From a virus, in the IMG/VR virus record IMGVR_UViG_3300002231_001545, positions 1 to 29,675 of that record: DNA of 29,675 nt. One strand, written 5' to 3'. This document shows positions 8,138-17,090 of the stretch, piece by piece. The translations under genes and the position numbers were made by a program. Each line of letters begins with the position of its first letter. Position 1 is the stretch's first letter. The notes under the pieces were generated by a model. It was given only the letters and a program-made list of their open reading frames with translations. It did no database searches and was not told the origin of the DNA.

Positions 8138-8764
8138 ATGGCAGCACAAAATTTTTGGACAAATTCTAGAGAAACCCAAAGAGACCCTAAGAGGCAATTT
8201 CGTTTTGTTATGTTCAACGGCAACATCCCACAGTGGATTGTTAAGTCGGTAACGAAGCCAAGCTTCTCTATGTCGGAATCAGAACATCAATATATTAATC
8301 ATACATTCTATTATCCCGGTCGTGTTACTTGGGAGACAGTTACAATGACTTTGGTTGACCCCGTTTCTCCAGATGCTGCTCAGACAATGATGGCCATTGT
8401 CGAGGCCGGCGGTTATAAGCCCCCAGTAAATGAAAATGATATCTCCACGATGTCTAAGGGCCGAGCCGTTGCAGCGCTAGGTGATGTCACCATTTCGCAG
8501 ATCGACGCTGATGGGAACGCAGTCGAGAGTTGGACACTCAAAAACGCCTGGGTACAGAACTTGAGTTTTGGCGATTTGGATTACAGTGGTGATGACTTGA
8601 CCAATATCGAAGTTACACTTCGCTATGACTTTGCTATTATGGCAACAGTCGACAAAGGAACAAGTCCATTGGCGCAGAACTCGTCTAATGTACTGCCTTC
8701 TAATTGGAACAACGGCTCGTTGCTCACTCCTAGTGGTGGAACTCCTGAAGGGCTTCAGAACTAA
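8138..8764 (+). CDS. tail tube protein (gp19-like)
   Basis: 208 aa, Shine-Dalgarno AAAAGGAG upstream of the ATG. The product polymerises into the inner tube that the sheath surrounds. The layout fits the T4 gp19 family: an N-terminal strand (RQFRFVMFNGNIPQWIVKSV), the PSFSMSESEHQYINHTFYYP region near residue 50, a VTWETVTMTLVDPV strand, and a late WTLKNAWVQNLSFGDLDYS segment (about 131-149) followed by IEVTLRYDFA. T4 gp19 is 163 aa; the extra length here is mostly a Ser/Asn/Gly-rich C-terminal tail. It directly follows the sheath gene, as in other contractile phages. Confidence 0.92.
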   Translation: MAAQNFWTNSRETQRDPKRQFRFVMFNGNIPQWIVKSVTKPSFSMSESEHQYINHTFYYPGRVTWETVTMTLVDPVSPDAAQTMMAIVEAGGYKPPVNENDISTMSKGRAVAALGDVTISQIDADGNAVESWTLKNAWVQNLSFGDLDYSGDDLTNIEVTLRYDFAIMATVDKGTSPLAQNSSNVLPSNWNNGSLLTPSGGTPEGLQN

Positions 8765-8769
8765 AAAAC

Positions 8770-8798
8770 TTAACACGAAAACTAATTACTAGTATAAT
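8770..8798 (+). promoter_or_regulatory. sigma70-like promoter before the gp26-like gene
   Basis: TTAACA (8770-8775), a 17-nt spacer, then TATAAT (8793-8798), preceded by an A6 run. It lies 31 nt before the ATG at 8829 in an intergenic gap. The architecture matches the promoters near 18093, 20112, 23225, 27121 and 28237. Confidence 0.55.
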
Positions 8799-8828
8799 AA
8801 GACAATACTTTTCATTAGTGAGGTTAAA

Positions 8829-9698
8829 ATGGCAATGAGAAATAATGAGGATCGCCTTGGAGTCATTGACTCTGGGGAGAACTCACCTGCAACCGTCGTC
8901 GCAGACACGACCGAAAATACGTCTGCCGCTTCTTTCAATTTCGTCACACCAACAGAATTCGTCGACCTTCCATCACAGGGCAAGCTTTACCCCGAGGGTC
9001 ATATTCTTCGTAATGTTGACTCAGTTGAAATCAAATACATGACGGCAAAAGAAGAAGATATTCTTACTTCTAAGAGCTTGTTGAAGAAAGGGAAAGCAAT
9101 CGATAGGTTCTTGAAATCTGTTGTTGTGGACAAAAGAATTAATATTGATGACATGTTCGTCGGCGACCGAGCTTCTTTGCTTGTGGCAGCACGAGCAACA
9201 GGATATGGAACAGAATATAATACTTCGGTAGTCTGTCCAGCCTGCACGGAAAGGACCGATTGGACATTTGATCTGACAGAGGCGAATACAGTTGGGCCAG
9301 ACAACATTCATGGAGATGCGACACTTACTGAAAACGGCACTATTGTTGTTAATTTGCCAAAGCTCGGCGTCAATGTTGAGTGCAGATTCTTGAACGGTCA
9401 TGATGAGAAAAGATTGGCCAAATCAGCCGAAATGAAGAAAAAGAACAGACTTCAGGAAACTCAGCTGACAGACACGTTCAGGTCTTTTATTGTGTCCGTT
9501 AACGGGAACACAGACAAGAACATTATCAATCAGCTTATTTTCAATATGCCTGCTCTTGATTCACGACATCTTCGAACAGTGTATGCATCGTCCACGCCAA
9601 ATGTTGATTTGACACAGGATTTTAATTGTGATCATTGTGGTTATGAAGGGTCCATGGAGGTGCCCTTCACTACGGACTTTCTTTGGCCTAAGCGATAA
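8829..9698 (+). CDS. gp26-like baseplate/hub protein with zinc ribbon
   Basis: 289 aa. After a disordered N-terminus, residues 40-100 carry a block typical of the T4 baseplate gp26/gp51-type family: PTEFVDLPSQGKLYPEGH, then VEIKYMTAKEEDILTSKSLL and KKGKAIDRFLKSVV. Two CxxC pairs, C136/C139 (CPAC) and C267/C270 (CDHC), are positioned to form one zinc site. The gene lies between tube and tape measure, where tail assembly chaperones and hub proteins are normally encoded, so it may act in hub assembly rather than be a major virion part. The exact T4 equivalent (gp26 or the gp51 assembly factor) cannot be decided by eye. Confidence 0.75.
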   Translation: MAMRNNEDRLGVIDSGENSPATVVADTTENTSAASFNFVTPTEFVDLPSQGKLYPEGHILRNVDSVEIKYMTAKEEDILTSKSLLKKGKAIDRFLKSVVVDKRINIDDMFVGDRASLLVAARATGYGTEYNTSVVCPACTERTDWTFDLTEANTVGPDNIHGDATLTENGTIVVNLPKLGVNVECRFLNGHDEKRLAKSAEMKKKNRLQETQLTDTFRSFIVSVNGNTDKNIINQLIFNMPALDSRHLRTVYASSTPNVDLTQDFNCDHCGYEGSMEVPFTTDFLWPKR

Positions 9699-9702
9699 AT
9701 AC

Positions 9703-9915
9703 ATGGAACAAGTGTATGAGCAGTTTTTTATTTTAAAGTATCATGGTGGCTGGTCGTTCGTAGAGGCGTATAATCTTCCTCTCCTTGTCCGACAATGGTT
9801 TGTTGAGAGATTGGCAAAACAGTTCAAGAAAGAAGCAGAAGAGATGGAGAAGATGAAGAAGAAAACTAAGACTCCAAGGTCATCTCCTCGAATGCCGAGA
9901 CCACCAAGAAAATGA
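9703..9915 (+). CDS. small tail-assembly chaperone-like protein
   Basis: 70 aa from ATG 9703, only 4 nt after the stop of the gp26-like gene. No good Shine-Dalgarno site is visible, so translation is probably coupled to the upstream gene. The frame also stays open upstream to 9628 and is +1 relative to that gene. The core VYEQFFILKYHGGWSFVEAY, then LVRQWFVERL and a Lys/Glu-rich helix, ends in a Pro/Arg/Lys tail. Small proteins of this kind, just upstream of tape measure genes, often act with the gene before them as chaperone pairs (inference). A hairpin terminator follows immediately. Confidence 0.65.
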   Translation: MEQVYEQFFILKYHGGWSFVEAYNLPLLVRQWFVERLAKQFKKEAEEMEKMKKKTKTPRSSPRMPRPPRK

Positions 9916-9921
9916 AGAAAG

Positions 9922-9945
9922 GCTCACTTCGGTGAGCTTTTTTTT
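9922..9945 (+). terminator. strong rho-independent terminator
   Basis: GCTCAC (9922-9927), UUCG-type tetraloop TTCG, GTGAGC (9932-9937), then eight T residues. An upstream A-rich stretch can pair with part of the T-tract. It closes the gp26-like/chaperone transcript 7 nt after the stop. Confidence 0.92.
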
Positions 9946-9951
9946 ATCTTA

Positions 9952-9960
9952 CTATTTATA
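9952..9960 (+). promoter_or_regulatory. putative late promoter box before the tape-measure operon
   Basis: CTATTTATA starts 7 nt after the terminator's T-tract and 37 nt before the ATG at 9989. The terminator-then-box arrangement supports a transcription restart here. Confidence 0.55.
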
Positions 9961-9988
9961 GAATGATAAGCAAATGGAGGGGTTTGCA

Positions 9989-10321
9989 ATGATAAACGAA
10001 GAAATTGTTATTGATTTGTCACAAGGCGCAACGTTGAAAGAGTTCAGCCAGCTTGCGATGATGGGAGCGAAAATAAAGCTGCTTTTGATGGGAATGATGG
10101 GCACTGCCAATCTTTCGAAGTTGGCGATTCCAGTTAAGGTTACAGGCAATCCCTCTCAAGTGGCTTCGTTTACGAGAACTCTCAACAGAGAAAAAAGATA
10201 TTTACAATCTTGGAAAAAGCATGGTCTAGACAATCCTAAGACTTGGGAAAGAAAAGCAGATTTGGATAGATCAGCAAAGGCTTTCCAAAAGGCCACTGGT
10301 ATGCAATGGCCATTCAAATAA
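9989..10321 (+). CDS. small conserved-looking tail protein, function unknown
   Basis: 110 aa. ATG 9989 is preferred over ATG 9974 because GGAGG at 9976-9980 sits 8 nt upstream of it, overlapping the alternative start. Residues 1-55 hold a Met/Leu-rich segment (LAMMGAKIKLLLMGMMG). The basic C-terminal half (ASFTRTLNREKRYLQSWKKH, LDNPKTWERKADLD, AFQKATGMQWPFK) is rich in Trp, Lys and Arg. It is the first gene after the late box and lies 19 nt before the tape measure gene, so it may help build the tail around the ruler. I do not recognise a named family. Confidence 0.8.
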   Translation: MINEEIVIDLSQGATLKEFSQLAMMGAKIKLLLMGMMGTANLSKLAIPVKVTGNPSQVASFTRTLNREKRYLQSWKKHGLDNPKTWERKADLDRSAKAFQKATGMQWPFK

Positions 10322-10340
10322 AGTAGGGCATTTTTTTTAG

Positions 10341-13028
10341 ATGGCGGACAACAGTTTATTAAAAGAAAAGATAGCGTTATTGGCGCAAGAAGTCCAATTG
10401 ATGAAGGAGCGCAATGAGCTAGAGGGCGTGACCTATACCAAGGCAGCCCAGACTCAACAGTTACTCAAAGCGGAAATTGAATTTCTTACTGAAGTTCGAA
10501 CACTAAAGCAAGATGAGAAGGCACTTAAAGACGAACTGGAGAAGCTCCAGCAGAAAGAACTTGATACGGCAACTCAACTCACTGAGCGAGAAAAAGAAAG
10601 ATTAAACACCCTCAGGATAGTTGCCCAGACAAGTAAAAAAGAGATAGACGAACAACTGAAGGCAGCTCTTCAATCCCAGAAAAGAATTGAAGGAGCTGCT
10701 GCCAAGCTTGCTGGCAATTTTCTTACAAGCTTGACTGGCATAAGGACATTTTCCAATACTGTTTCTGGCGACTTGATTAAAAATATTATGAAGGTCGAGG
10801 GCCGACTTCACCCCATGATAGAGATGATTGGGGGAATAGGAACATCTGCTATCGATGCGGTAGTTCAAAACACGAGGAAAATGGTTGGTCAATTTGACCA
10901 AGCCAGAGTTGAATTAAACAAAGTAACTGGGCAGTTTGGAAAATATGATGCTGTTTTAGAAGATTTTGCCACCGGAACAGAAAGTATGGCTGTGGGTCTG
11001 TCCGGCGCAACCTCAGCTATAGCAGCCTTAAATCAGAATATGTCTACCTTTTCTGGCCTTTCTGCGGAAGCCTCAAAGGGATTGATAAAACAGGTCGGAG
11101 AGCTTGAGAGGCTGGGCGTTTCTGCAGATGTCGCAGCCGAAGGCTTAGATTTTATGACTAAATCATTGGGCATGTCCAATGAAGCCGCAATGCAACAGCA
11201 AAGAGACATAATTGCTGCTGGCGAGGCAATAGGCATTTCTGCTGCAAAAATGACTAAAAACTTTGCCGCATCGGCAGATATGATAGCCAAATGGGGGGAG
11301 TCCGGTGTAGAGATATTTAAGGATCTTGCTGCAACGGCGAAGGCAACAGGTGTTGAGATGGCAACTCTCATAGGAATTGCCGAAGGATTTAATACATTCG
11401 AAGATGCAACAGCATCTGCTGCGAAACTAAATCAACTTCTTGGAGGGCAATTCCTTGATTCAATGGCTATGCTTAATGCAACCGAAGAACAACGAATAGT
11501 CCTGCTCAGGGAAGGTGTAGAGGCATCCGGGAAAAGCTGGGGATCAATGACTCAGTTTGAGAAACAGGCATTGAAGAATGCTGCTGGCTTTAGCAGTATG
11601 GCTGAGGCTTCTAAGTTCTTTACGACGTCTCCTCAAGATATAGAAAAGTATAAAGATTCTATGGACGGAGCAACGATGTCGGCTGAGGAGCAAGAGAAGA
11701 GGGCTCTTGAGAATATGACAGCCCAAGAAAAGATGGCCCATTTTATGGAGAAGCTGGCAGTAGCTATTCTGCCAATAACCGAATTGCTAAATAAGCTGAC
11801 AGAATGGTTAATCGAGGCTAACCAGGCTATGGATGGTAATTTGGGCATAGTTCTTAGTCTTACCGCAGCAGTTGGCGGCCTCGCCTTGGTGTGGTTGAAG
11901 GTAAAGAGCGTAATGGCTGCTATTAGTACTTCAAAGCAATTGGCGCAGCTGCCGGGACTAATGCAGAATCTAGGTAAGAGCACGCAAAAGGCAGCTGCCG
12001 ATATCGCTGATGGCGGCAAAAAAATGGCTGCAGGAGGAACGCAAGTAGGCGCAGCCCAGCAAACAATGGGCAATTCAGGGAAAACATCAATGGCTGGAAT
12101 GCTGCAAGGTGCCCTTGGCCTCCTCGCCATCGCAGCAGCAATAGCGGTCTTTGCTTTCTCAATTTGGCTTTTATCGGATATAGGCATAGGCACAATTGCC
12201 GCTATCGGAGGAATTCTGATTGGCTTTGCTCTTGCTATGGCATTTGTTGGCATGATAGCTGTTAAAGTCGGCCCCGCTATTGCTTTAGGGTTTGGAGCTT
12301 TGTCTGCTGCCATGATTCTTATCGCCACCGCCTTTCTCCTGTTTAATGTTGGGTTTGAACCATTTGTGTCTCAAATAGAAAGATTAGCTGGAATAGGTCT
12401 TGACGGCCTGGTTAACGTTGGATTAGGGCTTGGAGCAATAGGCCTCGGCTTGCTTGGCCTTTCTCTTGGGATGATTGCCTTTGCTACCGCAAACTTTTAT
12501 ATAATGGACAGTGATTGGGAAATGTTCTTTAAGATTATAGAGACGCTGGGGCGAGCCCTCGGCGGAGTAAGCCCAGAATCCGCTCAGGCTTTAGCAACAG
12601 TATTTGGAACTTTGACTAACTTGACAGACATAGAGAATATGGCAGATGGAATTGCGATGCTTTCACAAGCGCTCTTTGGTCTTGCCTTCGCTATGATGTT
12701 CTTGACAAAGGAGAGTGTGGAGAACTTTAAGATTTCTGCTGAAGGATTTGTTGAATATGTGGACGCTGGCTCGAAAATCACCGAACCGATGGTGGACAAT
12801 GTAAAGAGATTTGTAGACCAATCAGTTAGATATCGAGCAGCAAAAAATCAAGCCACTTTTGGTGGTCTCTTCGGCGGAGGCAAAGACGAGTTTGTGGATG
12901 CCCTAAAGGCAGGTTCTGCTGCTGGGGCCGCCCCTGCTGCCACCGGCGGAGGAAGCAAGACAATAGTTATGCAAGTCAATGGTCGTGAATTAGGAAGAGT
13001 GGTCGACGATTTGATAAATAAAAAATAA
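10341..13028 (+). CDS. tape measure protein
   Basis: 895 aa. The product sets tail length and is thought to leave with the DNA during injection. Residues 1-120 are a long charged coiled coil. A middle helical region is rich in Ala and Met (about 200-480). Hydrophobic segments lie near 500-528, 589-670 and 689-720. The C-terminus is a short domain KTIVMQVNGRELGRVVDDLI, preceded by a Gly/Ala linker, and is typical of tape measures. Using the usual 1.5 angstrom per residue rule, the tail would be roughly 130 nm (inference). The weak Shine-Dalgarno AGTAGGG lies 12 nt before the ATG. Position after the tail-assembly genes and before baseplate genes agrees. Confidence 0.87.
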   Translation: MADNSLLKEKIALLAQEVQLMKERNELEGVTYTKAAQTQQLLKAEIEFLTEVRTLKQDEKALKDELEKLQQKELDTATQLTEREKERLNTLRIVAQTSKKEIDEQLKAALQSQKRIEGAAAKLAGNFLTSLTGIRTFSNTVSGDLIKNIMKVEGRLHPMIEMIGGIGTSAIDAVVQNTRKMVGQFDQARVELNKVTGQFGKYDAVLEDFATGTESMAVGLSGATSAIAALNQNMSTFSGLSAEASKGLIKQVGELERLGVSADVAAEGLDFMTKSLGMSNEAAMQQQRDIIAAGEAIGISAAKMTKNFAASADMIAKWGESGVEIFKDLAATAKATGVEMATLIGIAEGFNTFEDATASAAKLNQLLGGQFLDSMAMLNATEEQRIVLLREGVEASGKSWGSMTQFEKQALKNAAGFSSMAEASKFFTTSPQDIEKYKDSMDGATMSAEEQEKRALENMTAQEKMAHFMEKLAVAILPITELLNKLTEWLIEANQAMDGNLGIVLSLTAAVGGLALVWLKVKSVMAAISTSKQLAQLPGLMQNLGKSTQKAAADIADGGKKMAAGGTQVGAAQQTMGNSGKTSMAGMLQGALGLLAIAAAIAVFAFSIWLLSDIGIGTIAAIGGILIGFALAMAFVGMIAVKVGPAIALGFGALSAAMILIATAFLLFNVGFEPFVSQIERLAGIGLDGLVNVGLGLGAIGLGLLGLSLGMIAFATANFYIMDSDWEMFFKIIETLGRALGGVSPESAQALATVFGTLTNLTDIENMADGIAMLSQALFGLAFAMMFLTKESVENFKISAEGFVEYVDAGSKITEPMVDNVKRFVDQSVRYRAAKNQATFGGLFGGGKDEFVDALKAGSAAGAAPAATGGGSKTIVMQVNGRELGRVVDDLINKK

Positions 13029-13049
13029 TAGCTTGTCTGTGAAGCAGTA

Positions 13050-13054
13050 GAGGG
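13050..13054 (+). promoter_or_regulatory. ribosome binding site pointing to TTG 13062
   Basis: GAGGG with a 7-nt spacer to TTG 13062 is ideal spacing, yet that TTG is in a different frame from the protein downstream. This is the main evidence for a one-base error at the start of the next gene. Confidence 0.6.
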
Positions 13055-13061
13055 AAGAGTA

Positions 13062-13938
13062 TTGGTAGATTTATTTTATTGATCCTAGTGATGACATAGC
13101 AGTCTATAAAGGTCTTTATATAGAGTTCTTTCATGTCCCGTCTGGAAAATCGGCCATCTTTAAGGCATTTTTGACAGGCTTCGAGGACTCCTTTGAAACA
13201 ACTTGGGCATCCGAAGACGTGTATGGGAGAATGGACCCAATCCAGACATATCAAGGGACAAAGCGAAGTTTGAATTTGAGCTGGACAGTTCCCGCAGCCA
13301 CTGTGAAGGAAGCAAGATCGAATATGGCTGAGATATCACGATTTATAAGAATGCAATATCCCGTTTATAGAGATGTTTCAAATCAAAATAGCGAGTTTTC
13401 AGCACATGCTATTTCGGCCCCGCCGTTGTTTAAAGTAAAGTTCGCCAATTTGGTTCAAAGTGCCCAAAGCTTTGTTGGGGGTGCGTCTGATGTAGATGAG
13501 CCTATTGTTCGGCAAGCGGCCGTTGCGGTAGATCAGCTTTCTGAAGCGGTAGATGTGACCTTTCCAAAGGAGGGAGAACCAGCTGCCGGGGCTGAGAATG
13601 CCGGCCTACTAGGGACCTTAAGTGGGTTTAGCTTTACCCCAGTGATCGATGATGGATTTTTTGACGTTGGGTTTGGCAAACTTTATCCAAAAAACATAGA
13701 ATGTTCATGCCAGATGGTGGTCCTACATCAACATCCTCTTGGGTTCAATGAAGATGGTGGATTTAGGCAAATAAACTTTCCTTATGGATTTTGGGACGAA
13801 GGCGACATCGACCAGGAGGCTTTGGAATTCTTGCAGTCAACTGATCAGCTTGCTGACGACCAAGAGGAGAAAGACACCAAAGAACAGACAGCCGAAGAAA
13901 TGGCATCCGCCCAGACCAAAGGTATTTTGGGCTCTTGA
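13062..13938 (+). CDS. baseplate / tail-tube-initiator-like protein (frame break near the start)
   Basis: The downstream frame is open from 13069, after a TAG at 13066. It reads IDPSDDIAVYKGLYIEFFHV, PSGKSAIFKAFLTGFEDSF, then WASEDVYGRMDPIQTYQGT and LNLSWTVPAATVKEA, with no good start codon before TTG 13171, which would cut off clearly protein-like sequence. If the TTTT at 13074-13077 were TTT, TTG 13062 would read LVDLFIDPSDD in frame, with a perfect ribosome site, giving about 292 aa. The VYGRMDPI block and the mix of strands resemble tube-like baseplate proteins of the gp48/gp54 type (inference). The C-terminal 40 residues are a Gln/Glu/Asp-rich tail. It lies between the tape measure and the LysM baseplate gene. 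The family assignment is tentative. Confidence 0.65.
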
Positions 13939-13958
13939 GGAATTTGTGAGGGAGAACA

Positions 13959-14297
13959 ATGGGAAGAAACAGCGATAGAGAAATAGTGACAAACGCCACA
14001 CAGGCTAACCGAAACTTGCGAGTCCCTCGCAAAAAGAGTTCAATAAGGCAATATGGTCCTTCTAATTTGAAGCATCTTACTGTTGACCAGATATCTCAAT
14101 TGACATTAAGAAAGCATATTTGGAAACTGGGAGATAGGTTTTATAAATTGGCCTATAAACATTACGGAGACTCTCAGCTATGGTGGGTTATTGCTCATTT
14201 TAACAAGCTGCCCACTGAAGGGCATGTCAATATCGGCGATGTTGTATACATTCCTTTTCCATTGCTAGAGTTCTTGAGAATGACTAGGGCACTATAA
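13959..14297 (+). CDS. LysM-type baseplate wedge protein (gp53-like)
   Basis: 112 aa, Shine-Dalgarno GAGGGAG before the ATG. A basic, probably flexible N-terminus (1-35) is followed by a LysM-like domain at about 53-101: HIWKLGDRFYKLAYKHYGDS, LWWVIAHFNKL, NIGDVVYIPFP. This pattern is seen in T4 gp53 and in the gpX/LysM proteins that join baseplate hub and wedge in contractile tails. Its stop overlaps the start of the next gene by one base (TAATG), so the two are translationally coupled. Confidence 0.8.
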   Translation: MGRNSDREIVTNATQANRNLRVPRKKSSIRQYGPSNLKHLTVDQISQLTLRKHIWKLGDRFYKLAYKHYGDSQLWWVIAHFNKLPTEGHVNIGDVVYIPFPLLEFLRMTRAL

Positions 14298-17068
14298 TGG
14301 CTGAAAATGAATCGAATATATATGGCTTTAATGAAGACTTTTATCTCTTATTGATGCAAAAGAGGATAATTGCGCAGGGAGTCTTGGATCAAGAGCTTAG
14401 GCATCGAAACTATGTAAATTTGATTGGGCAACCCTCGAAAGCCGTCCAGTCCTTTTTGGGGAATCCTGATTCTCAAATCCTTGCAGATTTTAGCCCAGAC
14501 AAGCAATCGTATCTGTATCCTAAAATAAGTCTTTATAAGGTTCAGAATTTGGGAACTACCAACCAGAGAGAGGTGCCCATACCATTTCATAGCTATATAA
14601 AGCCAGATGACATAGTAAAGATAACGAAGCAGAGACAAGGAAGGGCAGAAGGAATATCGATACAATCTTTGGATTATGAGTTTGACGGAACCGACCCGGC
14701 TCTCAAGTCAAATGTATCTTTGGCTCTCAAAATTAGATTTCAGAATGTTGAAGACTTGGTGCTCCCTATTGAAGGCTACGCAGATGAGTTGGGCAATGAC
14801 TTGAGATACTCTGATTTGATTAATGTACCAGAAACTCAATCTGGTGGTAAAAAATTATATAACGTGGCACTCACCACACCAGAGCAACAAGTTTTAAAAT
14901 CGGCTGTAAAGCTAGTTTGTGGCTGGGAAGTGCCGACAAATAAAAGAAGATTTTTTGACCAAAGAGAGATGACCGCAATAAAAAATACTCAGAGCGTCTT
15001 TTATCTTTCTTTGAAGTCCCATTCTATGGAGATAAATGCCGACGGAACATTTGAGCTTGATTTGGAATATTTGAGCAGTATGAATTCTTTGTTTGGGCAC
15101 TCTTCTGCTAATTTCTTAAGAATGAGCCCCCTCGACGTCGATGCGGTATCGAGACTTGCAAAGGACCGATCATCTGCAATTACAAAACTTTCTAGAATAG
15201 AGGCGACTACTAAGCAAAAATTATTAGAGGAAAAGATATCGCTCCCCGCAGGAGCGTCAAGGGACACATCTGCCGGCGAGCTTATTCAACACACTTTGAA
15301 TACCAGGCAACGTTTGAGGGACTCAACAGGCGGAATATCAGAGCTGGAAAAAGAAATGGCGAATCTTCAGTTAGCTGCCGATAGTAATCTTGCTACTGAT
15401 TCTGATGTCGTGCTTATAGAGCAAATTAATGAATATCAAGAATATATTGATTCATTGAAGTCCCTCGATGCTATTTTGGAAGACTTCGACAAAGGGCTGG
15501 AAGAAGTAAAGGCCGCCCAAGGAGCAGTCTCTGACACAATCAAAGAGATAAGATTGTTAAAGATGCGAGCATTTTCCAATAAGGTGGCAAGCAAATTAAG
15601 AGGCTTTCGATATACAAGCGAAGAGTGGGAAAAAGTGAAGAGCTATGTGACATCTATTATAGACCCTGAGGCCTCTGTGTCTCCTGCGTCCGCACTGGAT
15701 GCCCTAAGGGGCAATGAATTGGGGAAACCCCTTGCTAAGTTTAGCACAGAAGAATTTAGTACGCTAGCCAACGCTGCGAGCCAACAATCCCGAGCAATGA
15801 ATGAAGAAGGCCGCCGACAGGCATTCCCCGATGAGACTGCGATAGCAGAGAAGAAAAGACAACTTGCTGAAATCGATAAAGAGACCTCTGACTCCTTCGG
15901 AGACCTTAGTGAAAAGGTCGAAGCCCAGCTGTCCCTGCAAAGTCAAATTCGCAGATTGGAAAAAGAAATCGAACTTAAAGAGGCGGGGTTGTATGAATCA
16001 GGCGACGGCTTTCTTCTTACTTATTACTTGTTTGGGGACTTATTGGACGCAGCATTTGAAACATTGCTGGAACTAAATGGCGACGAATACGACCAGGTAT
16101 TGAGTCAATTTAAGTTGATATTAACAATGGTAAAGATATCTGATCCACTCCTTAGTACTTATCTTGGAGATGAAGTATATTATTCGATGGCCGACATACC
16201 TATTAGTTCTAAATTGTGGCATGCTTTTTGGCAAGAACGTGTAGTCGGTCCACAGAGAGAAGTTTATGCTTTGGCTGATTTTGTCAAAGAGATGTATAGT
16301 GATTTGCTCGTAAGGGCGATAGCACAAGCATCAAAGGATTATAGTCAAGATGGAAGATATCAACTTGGGGAAAGAAGTTTTCTTATTTTTTCCGGCCCTT
16401 TGAACGGATCAGGGCAAGATAGAATCACAGGAACACGAAAGTTTAACGGAACAGTGAACATTGGCGATGTCGAGAGCTTCCCCAGAGAATGGGACCCGGA
16501 AACAGCCAATTGTAATACCTATATTATGTTGCATACTAGCGATAGAGTTAGTGCTGATGATTTGTTTGGCGACCCACAACAAGACCAGAAAAAAGGAATT
16601 GTTCATTTGGCCGCTGGCTTGGATAAAGGCATCGTAAAGTCTATTAAGTATGAAAAAGAGGACGACAAGGACTTGCAGACTATTCGCATAGCTAATAACT
16701 ATGCTGATAACAATAGCACTTTTCCTCTTTTGCAGAATCTTTACAACGCAACAGTTGAGATGGCTGGGAACACACTTTTTGTTCCCGGCATGACATTCTA
16801 CATTAAGCCAATAATGCCTGGCCGAGGTAACATCGAGGAGAGAATTCGGGCATTGAAGAAATTGGGCTTGGGTGGTTATTATGTCGTAACGAAGGTGATC
16901 AACAAGGTAGACATCTCAGGCTTCAGCACTACTGTTCAGGGCAAGTATTTATATACACCGGACACAGACGCAGCTCTCCGACAGACAAACATCACCCTGC
17001 AAACTGCTGCAGAGTCCACGACCGCTGCCGTCTCTAATCTTGCAAGCGAAATAAAGGGATTATTTTAG
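14297..17068 (+). CDS. large baseplate hub-like structural protein
   Basis: 923 aa. An N-terminal beta-rich region (about 1-280) contains KISLYKVQNLG, VPIPFHSYI and a VSLALKIRFQNVEDL strand. A long coiled-coil region follows (about 284-560, for example RRLEKEIELKEAG). The C-terminal domain (about 690-890) has FLIFSGPLNGSG, STFPLLQNLYNATVEMAG, GMTFYIKP and YYVVTKVINKVDISGFSTTV, a pattern often seen at the end of phage hub or spike-carrier proteins. The extra coiled-coil insert makes it far larger than T4 gp27 (about 390 aa). Coupled to the LysM gene by a one-base overlap. The hub role is inferred from order and C-terminal pattern. Confidence 0.65.
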   Translation: MAENESNIYGFNEDFYLLLMQKRIIAQGVLDQELRHRNYVNLIGQPSKAVQSFLGNPDSQILADFSPDKQSYLYPKISLYKVQNLGTTNQREVPIPFHSYIKPDDIVKITKQRQGRAEGISIQSLDYEFDGTDPALKSNVSLALKIRFQNVEDLVLPIEGYADELGNDLRYSDLINVPETQSGGKKLYNVALTTPEQQVLKSAVKLVCGWEVPTNKRRFFDQREMTAIKNTQSVFYLSLKSHSMEINADGTFELDLEYLSSMNSLFGHSSANFLRMSPLDVDAVSRLAKDRSSAITKLSRIEATTKQKLLEEKISLPAGASRDTSAGELIQHTLNTRQRLRDSTGGISELEKEMANLQLAADSNLATDSDVVLIEQINEYQEYIDSLKSLDAILEDFDKGLEEVKAAQGAVSDTIKEIRLLKMRAFSNKVASKLRGFRYTSEEWEKVKSYVTSIIDPEASVSPASALDALRGNELGKPLAKFSTEEFSTLANAASQQSRAMNEEGRRQAFPDETAIAEKKRQLAEIDKETSDSFGDLSEKVEAQLSLQSQIRRLEKEIELKEAGLYESGDGFLLTYYLFGDLLDAAFETLLELNGDEYDQVLSQFKLILTMVKISDPLLSTYLGDEVYYSMADIPISSKLWHAFWQERVVGPQREVYALADFVKEMYSDLLVRAIAQASKDYSQDGRYQLGERSFLIFSGPLNGSGQDRITGTRKFNGTVNIGDVESFPREWDPETANCNTYIMLHTSDRVSADDLFGDPQQDQKKGIVHLAAGLDKGIVKSIKYEKEDDKDLQTIRIANNYADNNSTFPLLQNLYNATVEMAGNTLFVPGMTFYIKPIMPGRGNIEERIRALKKLGLGGYYVVTKVINKVDISGFSTTVQGKYLYTPDTDAALRQTNITLQTAAESTTAAVSNLASEIKGLF

Positions 17069-17090
17069 AAAATAGAGAGTACCAATTGTA

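Noticed and set aside
9974-9988. Earlier ATG 9974 for the small gene before the tape measure
   Set aside because: The ribosome site GGAGG overlaps this ATG and is correctly spaced for ATG 9989.
16946-16953. TATTTATA box inside the hub-like gene
   Set aside because: It lies in coding sequence, lacks the flanking C of the intergenic boxes and is 138 nt from the next start. Kept out of the promoter list.
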